Shown here one piece after another: positions 45,689 to 54,623 of a stretch of DNA of 64,000 bases; the first letter of the stretch is position 1, and each line of letters starts with the position of its first letter. The notes under the pieces are model-generated. The model saw nothing but the letters and a program-made list of their open reading frames with translations. It was not told the DNA's origin and did not search any database. The stretch comes from G963667075 sp963667075. Lineage in GTDB: Bacteria > Pseudomonadota > Alphaproteobacteria > Micavibrionales > Micavibrionaceae. The stretch lies in NCBI GenBank assembly GCA_963667075.1, contig OY762938.1, positions 186,001 through 250,000 on the forward strand, read 5' to 3'. A program made the position numbers and the translations under genes.

Positions 45689-46204
45689 TCAGGTTCCGCG
45701 TTGTTGAACAACCTGTAAAAGAACATCTTGCACGACATCTTTACCAAGCACTTTTACTGTCATTTTATTTAGCCGTTTCTTTAATATGTTAATTTTGATA
45801 GCCCCACCATTCCTTGCGGCGACATGATTCAATATACCATAGAGCTCTTGGATATAAGCGTCTTTTAAGCGGGGAGTCATCTTCCTGACAATGTCAGCAC
45901 TATTTGAATCTTTTACTTCCAGAGCGACAACAATACTAACCGTTTGCGAGACCCCTGTTTTATCTAAAATCGGCAAAATAAGAGGATCAAGCTCTACAAA
46001 TTCGACATCGCTACTACCGTGTCCGCTACTCGTGGCATGCGCCTCTTCTTCCGCTTTGGCATGTTCACCAGCTTCCTGTCCTGCCGCCTCGGCCGGCGCG
46101 AGCAGAAAGAGATAGGCCGCGGCTCCACCGCCACCTAAAACAGCTAACAACACAATTAACATTATTATCTTCTTCACGTCAGATCCTTTTACGTCTAAAG
46201 ACAC
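45689..46204 (-). CDS. fliL: Flagellar basal body-associated protein FliL
   Basis: FliL is an inner-membrane protein around the flagellar stator. A single N-terminal transmembrane helix (about 12-33, KKIIMLIVLLAVLGGGGAAAY) is followed by a His/Glu-rich linker (AEEEAHATSSGHG) and the FliL domain with VSIVVALEVKD and the C-terminal VLLQVVQQRG. FliL genes usually sit in large flagellar operons; here it stands alone between nusB and hppA, with motA and motB 8 kb away. Confidence 0.85.
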   Translation of the reverse strand: MSLDVKGSDVKKIIMLIVLLAVLGGGGAAAYLFLLAPAEAAGQEAGEHAKAEEEAHATSSGHGSSDVEFVELDPLILPILDKTGVSQTVSIVVALEVKDSNSADIVRKMTPRLKDAYIQELYGILNHVAARNGGAIKINILKKRLNKMTVKVLGKDVVQDVLLQVVQQRGT

Positions 46205-46378
46205 AAGAACACAGCCCTAAAAACACCCTAAAAAATATTGTACTGCAACATTATTAACGGGCCGTTAGGAATAGATAAAAATTGAGATTTTTCAGCAACA
46301 TATTAATCCCGAGCAGATCTAAGCGCCCCGGTATATTTTTCATCGAGTCGGTCAGTAGCGTTAAAAATATTTTTTCAT

Positions 46379-46837
46379 CTATTTGACCGTCTTCAAAACC
46401 GCATCCAGTACAGCATTTACGAGTTTTGACTCACCGCCATCATAGAAGCTGTGAGTCACATTCAAGTAGTCGGATATGATGATGGGAGAATCTATGTCGT
46501 GGTGAGCAAATAATTCGTAAGCGCCGCAGAATAATATACTCTCCAAGAGTGGTTCTAATTTGCCACTCTTTTTTTCTGGAAGTTTTGCATAAATAAGCTC
46601 TTTTATTTCATTGTTTTTATTTGAAAAACCTACAACGATCCTTTTAAAGAGAGAACCATCAGGACGGACCATTTCCGCACCATCGACATCCATCCCGGCG
46701 CGATGATAAAGATATTCATCTATCACATTTTGGGCCCGCTGATCATTTAAGCCCATCTGATAAACGGCTTGCACAGCCAACAGACGCGCCGCCGTATTTC
46801 TTGCTACTTGTGAGGATTTTTCCGCTCTTCCAGACAT
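46379..46837 (-). CDS. nusB: Transcription antitermination protein NusB
   Basis: NusB binds boxA in rRNA transcripts with NusE and keeps polymerase processive. The 152 residues show ARLLAVQAVYQMGL, VGFSNKNNEIKELI and the C-terminal ISDYLNVTHSFYDGGESKLVNAVLDAV. It follows ribH by six bases, the usual rib-nusB order. ATG at 46837. Confidence 0.95.
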   Translation of the reverse strand: MSGRAEKSSQVARNTAARLLAVQAVYQMGLNDQRAQNVIDEYLYHRAGMDVDGAEMVRPDGSLFKRIVVGFSNKNNEIKELIYAKLPEKKSGKLEPLLESILFCGAYELFAHHDIDSPIIISDYLNVTHSFYDGGESKLVNAVLDAVLKTVK

Positions 46838-46843
46838 TTATTT

Positions 46844-47284
46844 TTACTCTGTTAATCCACATTGTTCTTTAAAGTTAATCATGGCAAGTGCGGCTTGTGC
46901 TGCCCCTGCTCCTTTGTTTTTTTGTGCTTTATCCGCACGTACCATGGCCTGTGCTCTGTTTTCACATGTCAGGATACCGTTTCCAATACATAAACCATGC
47001 TTCAGCCCAACCTCCATCAAGCCACGGGCACTTTCTCCTGCGACGATATCATAATGAGATGTTTCTCCGCGGATAACGCACCCCAAGGCAATGTAGCCAT
47101 CAAAAGGCTGTTCACTTTCCCTCAGGGCCCCAAACTGAACAGCCCCCGGTATTTCTAAAGCCCCCGGCAAAGAGACGCGCTCATACGTTACGTCATTTTG
47201 TTCCAGCACTTCGATAGCACCTTGGGCCAGTTTATCTGATATTTCCTCATAAAAGCGGGCTTCTAAAATCAGTATATGTGTCAT
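46844..47284 (-). CDS. ribH: 6,7-dimethyl-8-ribityllumazine synthase
   Basis: RibH condenses the RibB product with the pyrimidine intermediate in riboflavin synthesis. The 146 residues contain VSLPGALEIPGAVQ, GCVIRGETSHYDIV and GILTCENRAQA. The start overlaps the ribB stop as ATGA. It is one of three rib genes in an operon with nusB. Confidence 0.95.
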   Translation of the reverse strand: MTHILILEARFYEEISDKLAQGAIEVLEQNDVTYERVSLPGALEIPGAVQFGALRESEQPFDGYIALGCVIRGETSHYDIVAGESARGLMEVGLKHGLCIGNGILTCENRAQAMVRADKAQKNKGAGAAQAALAMINFKEQCGLTE

Positions 47285-47925
47285 GATACAAGCGTCTCCT
47301 TCTCTTTATGCGCTTCCTGTTCCTTCCTGTAGCGGACTAAATCCGCGATAGTGCCTATTTTCAGCCCATGTTTCTGGGCAAAGGACACTAAATCTGGCAG
47401 GCGTGCCATCGTACCATCCGCCTTCATAATCTCGCAAATAACAGACGCCGGCGTTAATTCGGCTAAAGACGCAATGTCCACCGCGGCCTCTGTATGACCT
47501 TCACGGACCAAAACGCCTTCTTTTTCAGCCCTGAGAGGGAAAATATGCCCTGGCACCGCAATGTCATCAGGGCCCGAATTAGGGTCAGATGCCACCGTTA
47601 TGGTCCTCGCACGATCTGAGGCTGAAATCCCTGTTGTAATGCCTTTGCGCGCCTCAATAGACACTGTAAAAGCCGTTTTAAAGCGACTTGTATTGCGGCT
47701 TGCCATCATGGGCAATTCAAGCCGATCACAAATAGATGGTGCCAACGCCAGACAAACAAGCCCTCTGCCATGCGTTATCATGAAGTTTATAGCCTCTGCA
47801 TCCACATGATCGGCCGGCAAGATGAGGTCTCCCTCATTCTCCCGATTCTCATCATCGACCAGAATATACATTCGGCCCTGACGCGCTTCTTCTATAAGCT
47901 CTTCAGTACAGGAAAGACCGTTCAT
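47281..47925 (-). CDS. ribB: 3,4-dihydroxy-2-butanone 4-phosphate synthase
   Basis: RibB forms the four-carbon unit of riboflavin from ribulose 5-phosphate. Acidic metal site DDENRENEGDL and HTEAAVDIA are clear. The protein is 214 aa, only the RibB domain; many alphaproteobacteria carry a RibBA fusion with GTP cyclohydrolase II at this place, so ribA must be elsewhere. Both ends overlap neighbours (ATGA with ribE and with ribH). Confidence 0.94.
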   Translation of the reverse strand: MNGLSCTEELIEEARQGRMYILVDDENRENEGDLILPADHVDAEAINFMITHGRGLVCLALAPSICDRLELPMMASRNTSRFKTAFTVSIEARKGITTGISASDRARTITVASDPNSGPDDIAVPGHIFPLRAEKEGVLVREGHTEAAVDIASLAELTPASVICEIMKADGTMARLPDLVSFAQKHGLKIGTIADLVRYRKEQEAHKEKETLVS

Positions 47926-48524
47926 GCCGTATGATCTTCCTTACCCAGAATTCTGGCCACGTAGCGTGCCAACATATCAACTTCCACATTCAGGTTATCA
48001 CCCTTTTTCAAGTCCTGAAATGTCGTTTTTTTCCAGGTATGCGGTATAATATTGATACCAAATACAGAACCTTCCACTTCATTAACCGTCAAAGAGACGC
48101 CGTCCAAAGCGACAGAGCCTTTGGAGGCAATATAAGGGGCCAAATCATCCGGCACCCGGATCTTCATGCGGTAAGACTCCCCTTCCGGCCATAGATCTTC
48201 CAATGTCGCCTGCCCATCAACATGGCCAGAGACCAGATGGCCGCCCAGTTCATCACCAAAATGCAGAGAGGATTCAAGGTTCAGTCGTGAGCCTTCTTTC
48301 CAGTTTCCCATGCCTGTTTTGGACAAACTTTCGCCAGAAACATCAACAACAAACCAGTTGTCCCCTTTATCCACGACCGTCAAACAACAGCCGGCACAAG
48401 CGATAGAGGCCCCGATACTAAAACGGCTCATATCAAACGAGGTTTTAATCCTGAAACGGGCGTCAGTCTCGCTTTTTTGTACGGTCTCAATAACACCTAT
48501 ATCGGTGATAATACCTGTAAACAT
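47922..48524 (-). CDS. ribE: Riboflavin synthase, alpha chain
   Basis: This enzyme turns two lumazines into riboflavin plus a pyrimidine. The 200 residues hold two tandem lumazine-binding repeats, beginning MFTGIITDIGVI and near 97 HLVSGHVDGQA, with SIGASIACAGCCLTVV and KGSVALDGVSLTVN as the matching segments. The stop overlaps the ribB start. No ribD lies upstream: only 130 bases separate it from nrdR, where ribD often sits. Confidence 0.94.
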   Translation of the reverse strand: MFTGIITDIGVIETVQKSETDARFRIKTSFDMSRFSIGASIACAGCCLTVVDKGDNWFVVDVSGESLSKTGMGNWKEGSRLNLESSLHFGDELGGHLVSGHVDGQATLEDLWPEGESYRMKIRVPDDLAPYIASKGSVALDGVSLTVNEVEGSVFGINIIPHTWKKTTFQDLKKGDNLNVEVDMLARYVARILGKEDHTA

Positions 48525-48656
48525 GCATTAAAATCCTTCATAAGAGGTTCGTCTTCCAGCAGCCATAGAAGAGATTAGTCTTCCTTTTCAAATATTTCCA
48601 GCAAATCCTGATCTAAATAACGAATTTCCGGCTTTTAAGAGAGTATCCATGACGCA

Positions 48657-49154
48657 TCATTCTGCCGCATCTTGCATTTTTTTTCTTTTGGGCACCTGCA
48701 GTTCCTGAAGCTCATCAACAAAGGCATTAAAATCCTCTGGTTGACGAAAATCCTTGTACACAGAGGCATAACGAATATAGGCCACAATATCGAGCTGTAT
48801 CAGGGATTGCATCACAAGCCCACCTATCGCATCTGTTGTAATTTCTGAATCCGGGCCAGTTTCAAGCTGACGAATAATGCTGTTAGCCGCTTTTTCAATC
48901 TGTTCCGCCTCAACAGGCCTTTTACGCAACGCGATATTCATGGAACGGAGAAGCTTGTCCCGATCAAACGGCTGGCGGCGATTTTCATCGCCAGCCTTAA
49001 TAACAGACAATTCACGAAGCTGAACACGTTCAAACGTTGTAAAACGTCCGCCGCATTCAGCACAGGCCCGCCTGCGCCGAATCGCCGAATTATCCTCCGT
49101 CGGACGAGAATCTTTAACCTGTATATCCTCCGAAGAGCAAAACGGACAGCGCAT
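48657..49154 (-). CDS. nrdR: Transcriptional repressor NrdR
   Basis: NrdR represses ribonucleotide reductase genes according to dATP level. The zinc ribbon (MRCPFC and CAECGGRF) is followed by the ATP-cone (about 49-139). Length (165 aa) is normal. It follows glyA by six bases, the common glyA-nrdR-rib order. Confidence 0.95.
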   Translation of the reverse strand: MRCPFCSSEDIQVKDSRPTEDNSAIRRRRACAECGGRFTTFERVQLRELSVIKAGDENRRQPFDRDKLLRSMNIALRKRPVEAEQIEKAANSIIRQLETGPDSEITTDAIGGLVMQSLIQLDIVAYIRYASVYKDFRQPEDFNAFVDELQELQVPKRKKMQDAAE

Positions 49155-49160
49155 CAGCTT

Positions 49161-50465
49161 TTATTCCCCATAAATTGGGAAACGGTCACAAAGCTGTTGA
49201 ACTTTTTGCTTAACAGCGGCTTCAATAGAGGCATTCCCTTCTGGTCCATTCGCTGCCAGACCATCCAGAACTTCTATGATGTATTCACCAACCAGACGCC
49301 ACTCCTCTGTTCCAAAACCACGACTTGTCGCAGCAGGCGTTCCAAGACGAACACCAGATGTTACCATTGGTTTTTCTGGATCGAACGGTACCGAATTCTT
49401 ATTACATGTCATAGAAGCATTTTCTAAAGCTTTTTCAGATACGTTACCTGTTAAACCTTTAGGCCTTAGATCAACTAAAACAAGGTGCGAATCCGTTCCA
49501 CCTGACACGATATCGAGCCCACCTTTAATGAGCGTATCAGAGAGCAATCTCGCGTTTTCCAAAACAGCTTTAGCATAAAGTTTAAATTCAGGCTTAAGTG
49601 CTTCTCCGTAACTAACCGCTTTAGCCGCAATCACGTGCATAAGTGGCCCCCCCTGAATACCAGGGAAAATGGCCGAATTAATTTTCTTTCCAAGCTCAAC
49701 ATCGTTCGACAAAATCATACCGCCACGTGGCCCACGCAATGTTTTATGCGTCGTTGTCGTCACAATATGAGCATGCGGTAGAGGACTTGGATAATAACCA
49801 GCGGCGATAAGCCCTGCATAGTGCGCCATATCGACAAAAAGATACGCGCCAACAGAGTCCGCAATTTCCCTGAATTTTTTAAAATCAATGATACGTGGAT
49901 AGGCCGACGCCCCTGCAATAATCATTTTGGGTTTATGCTCATCAGCCAGCCTGGCCACTTCATCATAATCAATAAGCGCATCTTCTTTTCTGACACCATA
50001 TTGAACAGATTTGAACCACTTACCGGACTGGTTCGGTGCCGCACCATGTGTTAGGTGCCCACCAGCGGCCAATGACATCCCCAGAATCGTATCGCCGGGT
50101 TGAAGCAGTGCCATCATAACGCCCTGGTTCGCCTGAGATCCTGAATTAGGTTGCACGTTAACAAACTCACAGCCAAAAAGTTTTTTAGCCCGCTCTCTTG
50201 CCAGCTCTTCTGCAATATCAACAAATTCACAACCACCATAGTAACGACGCCCCGGATAGCCTTCCGCATATTTGTTCGTCATTATAGAGCCTTGCGCTTC
50301 AAGAACTGCCTTGGAAACAATATTCTCAGAAGCGATTAACTCAATCTGGTTTTGTTGTCGGCCTAGCTCCTTTTTAATAGACTTATAAATATCGGGATCT
50401 GTCTTCGATAATGTATTTGTAAAGAAACCGTCCATTTCAAACTCTTTTTTTGCGACCTCATTCAT
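49161..50465 (-). CDS. glyA: Serine hydroxymethyltransferase
   Basis: GlyA interconverts serine and glycine with tetrahydrofolate, the main source of one-carbon units. The PLP lysine is in VTTTTHKTLRGPRGG. Other family segments are NKYAEGYPGRRYYGGCE and FVDMAHYAGLIA. I start at the ATG at 50465 (434 aa) with AGGAAGGGG upstream; the frame extends 37 codons further into the rpiB end without similarity. Confidence 0.97.
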   Translation of the reverse strand: MNEVAKKEFEMDGFFTNTLSKTDPDIYKSIKKELGRQQNQIELIASENIVSKAVLEAQGSIMTNKYAEGYPGRRYYGGCEFVDIAEELARERAKKLFGCEFVNVQPNSGSQANQGVMMALLQPGDTILGMSLAAGGHLTHGAAPNQSGKWFKSVQYGVRKEDALIDYDEVARLADEHKPKMIIAGASAYPRIIDFKKFREIADSVGAYLFVDMAHYAGLIAAGYYPSPLPHAHIVTTTTHKTLRGPRGGMILSNDVELGKKINSAIFPGIQGGPLMHVIAAKAVSYGEALKPEFKLYAKAVLENARLLSDTLIKGGLDIVSGGTDSHLVLVDLRPKGLTGNVSEKALENASMTCNKNSVPFDPEKPMVTSGVRLGTPAATSRGFGTEEWRLVGEYIIEVLDGLAANGPEGNASIEAAVKQKVQQLCDRFPIYGE

Positions 50466-50499
50466 ATGAATCCCCTTCCTTTTATATTTTTCAACTGAC

Positions 50500-50952
50500 T
50501 TAAACTGAGCAACACGCACACGCTGATAATTTATCCACCCGCGCCTTGTGACGATCTCCTTCAAATTCTGTATCAAGAAACGCCCGCAAGCAATCTATAG
50601 CCGTCTCTTCCCCAATCAAACGAGCCCCCAAAGCCAACACATTGGCATCATTATGTGCCCTTGTTAAACGCGCCATAGTACTGTTCATACATAAAGCCGC
50701 TCTCACTTCTGGATAACGGTTCGCTGCCATAGAAATGCCAATCCCTGTACCACAAATCAAAACACCGAAATCGACATCACCTTTTTTGATAGTTTCAGCT
50801 AATTTATAGGCATAGTCTGGATAATCTACGGAATCTACACCGGTTGGCCCCAGATCGATCCAGTCAATATCATGAATCTTATATTCTTTTTTCAAGAATT
50901 CTTTTAGAGGATAGCCCGCGTGATCAGAAGCCATTGCAATTTTTAATGTCAT
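50500..50952 (-). CDS. rpiB: Ribose 5-phosphate isomerase B
   Basis: RpiB interconverts ribose and ribulose 5-phosphates. The N-terminal ASDHAGYPLKEFL and active-site GVLICGTGIGISMAANR are diagnostic. Length (150 aa) is normal. It precedes glyA by about 35 bases, the usual alphaproteobacterial pair. Confidence 0.95.
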   Translation of the reverse strand: MTLKIAMASDHAGYPLKEFLKKEYKIHDIDWIDLGPTGVDSVDYPDYAYKLAETIKKGDVDFGVLICGTGIGISMAANRYPEVRAALCMNSTMARLTRAHNDANVLALGARLIGEETAIDCLRAFLDTEFEGDRHKARVDKLSACACCSV

Positions 50953-51008
50953 AATAGAGAATATCTCCTCTTTGCAGAAATCTTTTGCTCTTTTCTAGGC
51001 TTTTGTTG

Positions 51009-51239
51009 TCATTCAATCAATCCCTTTTTGCGCAAGACATATTCAAGACGCTTTAGGGCATTGCGCTTTAGTATAGGTTCCGGTGTCGACACCGGTCCCT
51101 GAATAGAGATTTCCGTCAAACTTGAGACATCCATAGCCGCCACGCGGACATAATTTCCAAGTGGAAAAAACTCTATAATAACTTCCCGGTTTCTTAACGC
51201 TGTCACAATAAATAATGAAGAAAAGCAAAAAAAGAACAA
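51009..51239 (-). CDS. Small conserved protein, DUF6898-like
   Basis: A short protein of at most 76 residues. The core EVIIEFFPLGNYVRVAAMDVSSLTEISI with ALKRLEYVLRKKGL resembles the small DUF6898 proteins found beside glyA/rpiB in alphaproteobacteria. The start is uncertain: the first residues (MFFFCFSSLFIV) look non-coding, and a GTG about twelve codons in would give 65 aa. Its function is not known. Confidence 0.65.
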   Translation of the reverse strand: MFFFCFSSLFIVTALRNREVIIEFFPLGNYVRVAAMDVSSLTEISIQGPVSTPEPILKRNALKRLEYVLRKKGLIE

Positions 51240-51695
51240 TCAAAGCCCGGAAAAACCGGTTTGAGAAGACCAGAAACGCTCCAGCAAATGCATTGTATCA
51301 ATCATTTCCTTTAAACGTTCTTCCGTGATATCCGTGCCCTTTATTTTTTCCTCATGCGTCAGAAACATCTGAGTAAGAAACTTATGGAGATCTTTCCCCT
51401 TTTCCGACAGCTTGACACGTATGGAACGCTTATCATGAACCGAACGCGCCTGTTCAAGATAGTCGTTTTCAACCATCTTTTTTACATTATATGAGACGTT
51501 TGAGCCCAAATAATAACCACGCAACGTAAGCTCCCCCACAGTGAGCTCGTCCTGACCTATGTTATGCAATATCATGCATTGAACGTTGTTAATATCCTGG
51601 ATCCCCTTGCGATCCAGTTCAACTTTTACAACATCAAGAAAATAACGGTGGAGACGCTCTGTTAACTGAATAGCGTCATAGTACGGTGTCGTCAC
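51240..51695 (-). CDS. ldtR: MarR-family regulator, LdtR-like
   Basis: A 151-residue winged-helix regulator: LTVGELTLRGYYLGSNVSYNVKKMVENDYLEQARSVHDKRSIRVKLSEKG is the recognition helix and wing. It resembles LdtR of alphaproteobacteria, which controls an L,D-transpeptidase and stress genes. The start is GTG at 51695 with GGAG upstream. The divergent promoter shared with hemB contains TACAA-type half sites that may be its operator. Confidence 0.82.
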   Translation of the reverse strand: MTTPYYDAIQLTERLHRYFLDVVKVELDRKGIQDINNVQCMILHNIGQDELTVGELTLRGYYLGSNVSYNVKKMVENDYLEQARSVHDKRSIRVKLSEKGKDLHKFLTQMFLTHEEKIKGTDITEERLKEMIDTMHLLERFWSSQTGFSGL

Positions 51696-51715
51696 TTTTA
51701 CTCACTCCAAGATTT

Positions 51716-51771
51716 TGGTACAAAAACACAAAAAGTGTCTCATCATAGTACAAGCACTCTATTTGTACAAA
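51716..51771. promoter_or_regulatory. Candidate MarR operator in the ldtR/hemB divergent region
   Basis: The perfect palindrome TTTGTACAAA (51762-51771), an inverted repeat ACAC-AAAAA-GTGT (51727-51739) and GTACAA half sites at 51717 and 51748 lie between the divergent start codons. They suit a dimeric MarR repressor that controls its own gene. No experimental support. Confidence 0.3.
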
Positions 51772-51863
51772 GTGATTTTTCTGTCTCGCCTTTTGTAATA
51801 AAATTTACTACCCTTTCGTAGTAAGTTTCAAAGACCGAACACCTCATCTCAAGGAAAACATGC

Positions 51864-52865
51864 ATGTCATACGCAATCCCTCCTCAGAACAGACTGAGAC
51901 GCTTAAGAAAAACAGCACAGTTGCGTGCCATTATTCGTGAAAACCATCTGACCGTTAACGACCTGATTTTCCCTCTTTTCGTTGAAGAGAACCTGGATGA
52001 ACGAACCCCTATCGCATCTCTCCCCGGCATGTTCAGAGAGACAGAAGATAGTATTGGAAACATTGTAAAAGAATCTTATAGCCTTGGTATTAAAGCCATT
52101 ATGCTTTTTGGAGTCTCTCATAACAAAGATCACGAAGGGACTGATTCCTTTTCAGAGAACGGCCTGATGAGCCGCATGATTAAACGGGCAAAGGATGCCT
52201 GTCCGGACATTACCGTTATAACGGATTTATGTTTCTGTGAGTACACAGACCATGGTCATTGCGGCCCATTAACAAAGGACGGCGATGTCGATAACGACGC
52301 CACGCTTGAAAATCTTGCCAGACAAGCCATTACAGCAGCTGATGCTGGTAGCGACATTGTCGCACCATCTGGCATGATGGATGGGATGATTGCAACGATT
52401 CGTAATGCGCTAGACGAAACCGGGCACCACATGCTCCCTATTATGGCTTATTCTGCAAAATTCGCCTCTTCCTATTACGGTCCTTTCAGAGAGGCGGCTG
52501 GCTGTTCACTTGGAAAATATGAACATGCAAAAAAAGACCGGGCGACATACCAGATGGACCCGGCAAACGGGCAGGAAGCCTTACGGGAAGTCGAACAGGA
52601 TATTATTGAAGGAGCCGACATGATCATGATAAAACCGGGCCTCCCTTATCTTGATATTCTGAGCCGCGTCAAAGAAACTTTTGGTATGCCCACATTTGCC
52701 TATAATGTCAGCGGCGAATACGCTATGCTGAAAGCCGCCTCTGAAAAAGGCTGGCTTGACTATGACAGTGCGCTTTTGGAAATGCTTCTTTGCTTTAAGC
52801 GTGCGGGAGCCGATGGTATATTAACGTATGGATCAATGGACGCTGCCAAACTGCTAAATAAATAA
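51864..52865 (+). CDS. hemB: Delta-aminolevulinic acid dehydratase (porphobilinogen synthase)
   Basis: HemB joins two aminolevulinate molecules to porphobilinogen in haem synthesis. The catalytic lysines are Lys199 in AYSAKFASSYYG and Lys257 in MIKPGLPYLD. The metal site has three cysteines, Cys123, Cys125 and Cys133 in DLCFCEYTDHGHC, the zinc-type arrangement rather than the Asp-rich magnesium type. The start at 51864 has AAGGAAAAC upstream. The EAL gene begins on the base after its stop, so they are one transcript. It supports the haem-rich cytochromes encoded elsewhere in the window. Confidence 0.97.
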   Translation: MSYAIPPQNRLRRLRKTAQLRAIIRENHLTVNDLIFPLFVEENLDERTPIASLPGMFRETEDSIGNIVKESYSLGIKAIMLFGVSHNKDHEGTDSFSENGLMSRMIKRAKDACPDITVITDLCFCEYTDHGHCGPLTKDGDVDNDATLENLARQAITAADAGSDIVAPSGMMDGMIATIRNALDETGHHMLPIMAYSAKFASSYYGPFREAAGCSLGKYEHAKKDRATYQMDPANGQEALREVEQDIIEGADMIMIKPGLPYLDILSRVKETFGMPTFAYNVSGEYAMLKAASEKGWLDYDSALLEMLLCFKRAGADGILTYGSMDAAKLLNK

Positions 52866-54497
52866 ATGAACCAACAAAATAATACGATAAGAGAACAACG
52901 AAACCGTTTTCTGGCCTTTTCCTTTGCGTCTGCGGACCTTCTTTTGGAGATTTCTGAAGAGGGAGATGTTATTTATACGCTTGGCGCTTTAAAAAGTTTG
53001 ACGCACACAACGACAAAGGAATTTACCGGAAAATCATGGATTTCTCTGTTTGAAGAATCGGATCGCTCTATTCTCCTTGCTATGCGCACCAAAGCAAAGT
53101 CAGGTGAACGATGCGGCCCTATTTTGGTTACGTTGAGCAAGGAATACGGCGAAGGTAAACGCGTTATTTTTTCTGGCATAAAAATGCCGGACAGCGATAT
53201 GTTCTATGTCACACTTGAAGCGCCCAACGTTCTTATGAGTAAAATTGGCGACAAAGTACGCCAGGCAGAAAGCCAACAGCTTTTATCAAAAGAACAATTT
53301 CTTGAAGCCGCAAAAAGTGCCATGGAAATGGCAGGATCCATCGGACAGGAAACTGATCTCACATTGCTCGACATTAACAACATGAAAGAGCTGGAAGAAC
53401 GCTTCGGCGCAGAACATTTTGCAGAATTAAGGGAAAACATCGCCGAACTCCTACGCAAAAAATCAATAGATGGTGAAACAGCCGCAGAAATCGCAGAAGG
53501 CCGGTACAGCGTTATCCACGATAAAGATATTAATTCAGATCTCATTCAAGAGGAAATTGAAAAGCTTTCAAAAGAACAGGATCCTACAGGAGAGGGATTC
53601 GAAATCTCTAAAAAAACCGTAGACTCAGATCTAAGCAATCTCACAGAAAAAGAAACGACCCGCGCCCTGCTCTATACAATTCAGGAATTCGAGCGCAAAG
53701 GAACGGATCTAACCATAGATGCCCTTGATAACAGCTTCAAAGCCTATCTGTCGGCGAATACGCAAAAAATTGTAGAATTCAAAGATATGGTAGAACGAAT
53801 GAACTTCAAGCTTTTCTTCCAGCCTATCGTTGATCTTGAAACTGGAGAAGTTCATCATTATGAAATGCTTTCCCGTTTTACAGATGGTCGCCCCACCTAT
53901 GAATGGGTTGTCTTTGCTGAAGACACGGGCATGTCGGATATATTTGATATGGCTGTATGTGAACGTGCCATTAATTACCTGATGTACAAATCAGCAGGCC
54001 GTGACACGCATTTTGCCGTCAACCTGTCCGGTCAGTCTATTTCAAGCGCGCCTTTTTTTGATGAACTGATAAAAAAACTCAAAAAAGCAGGCCCTCTCGG
54101 GAAACGTCTGCATTTTGAAATAACAGAATCGACAACCATTGAAGATCTTGAAAGTGTAAACAATCACATCGAACAATTGCACAAACATGGCTATCACGTG
54201 AGCCTTGATGATTTCGGTGCCGGGTCTGCCTCATTCCAGTATCTGCAGAAACTGAATGTAGATTACGTAAAAATAGATGGCATCTATATTCGTAAAATTC
54301 TGACATCCAGCCGAGAAGCCGCTATGGTAAAAGGGCTTGTGCAGATGTGTAAAGACCTTAACATTAAGACAGTGGCAGAGTTCATAGAAGAACCGGAACA
54401 AGCTACTTTACTCAGAAATATGGGTGTGAATTACGGACAGGGCTATCTTTATTCAGAGCCCTTATCAAAACCCAATTATTCGCCTAAGAAAAAATAA
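52866..54497 (+). CDS. Cyclic di-GMP phosphodiesterase (PAS, degenerate GGDEF, EAL)
   Basis: This protein breaks down the second messenger c-di-GMP. An N-terminal PAS-like sensor (about 10-118) and a degenerate GGDEF-like segment (about 140-235, no GGDEF motif) precede the EAL domain (about 300-535). Catalytic residues look intact: Glu333 in YEMLSRF, Asn386 in NLSGQS, Glu418 in FEITES, Asp448 and Asp449 in LDDFGAG, Lys469 in YVKIDG and Glu505 in AEFIEE. So it should be an active phosphodiesterase. It follows hemB directly and lies 126 bases ahead of motA, which suggests a role in motility. What the PAS domain senses is not known. Confidence 0.88.
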   Translation: MNQQNNTIREQRNRFLAFSFASADLLLEISEEGDVIYTLGALKSLTHTTTKEFTGKSWISLFEESDRSILLAMRTKAKSGERCGPILVTLSKEYGEGKRVIFSGIKMPDSDMFYVTLEAPNVLMSKIGDKVRQAESQQLLSKEQFLEAAKSAMEMAGSIGQETDLTLLDINNMKELEERFGAEHFAELRENIAELLRKKSIDGETAAEIAEGRYSVIHDKDINSDLIQEEIEKLSKEQDPTGEGFEISKKTVDSDLSNLTEKETTRALLYTIQEFERKGTDLTIDALDNSFKAYLSANTQKIVEFKDMVERMNFKLFFQPIVDLETGEVHHYEMLSRFTDGRPTYEWVVFAEDTGMSDIFDMAVCERAINYLMYKSAGRDTHFAVNLSGQSISSAPFFDELIKKLKKAGPLGKRLHFEITESTTIEDLESVNNHIEQLHKHGYHVSLDDFGAGSASFQYLQKLNVDYVKIDGIYIRKILTSSREAAMVKGLVQMCKDLNIKTVAEFIEEPEQATLLRNMGVNYGQGYLYSEPLSKPNYSPKKK

Positions 54498-54623
54498 CAA
54501 CCTCCCCACCTTCCCTATGAAGAATATTGTGGAGAAAGATTGAAAAAACACCCAGAATCAGGATAATGGCTAATACGCTAGTATCCTCTCTCGCCACACC
54601 TTAAACGCAAGGCCTCATAGAAA

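Noticed and set aside
48525..48656. FMN riboswitch ahead of ribE
   Set aside because: No conserved RFN-element blocks such as AGGG...GGTGAAATTCC are seen in this 130-base stretch.
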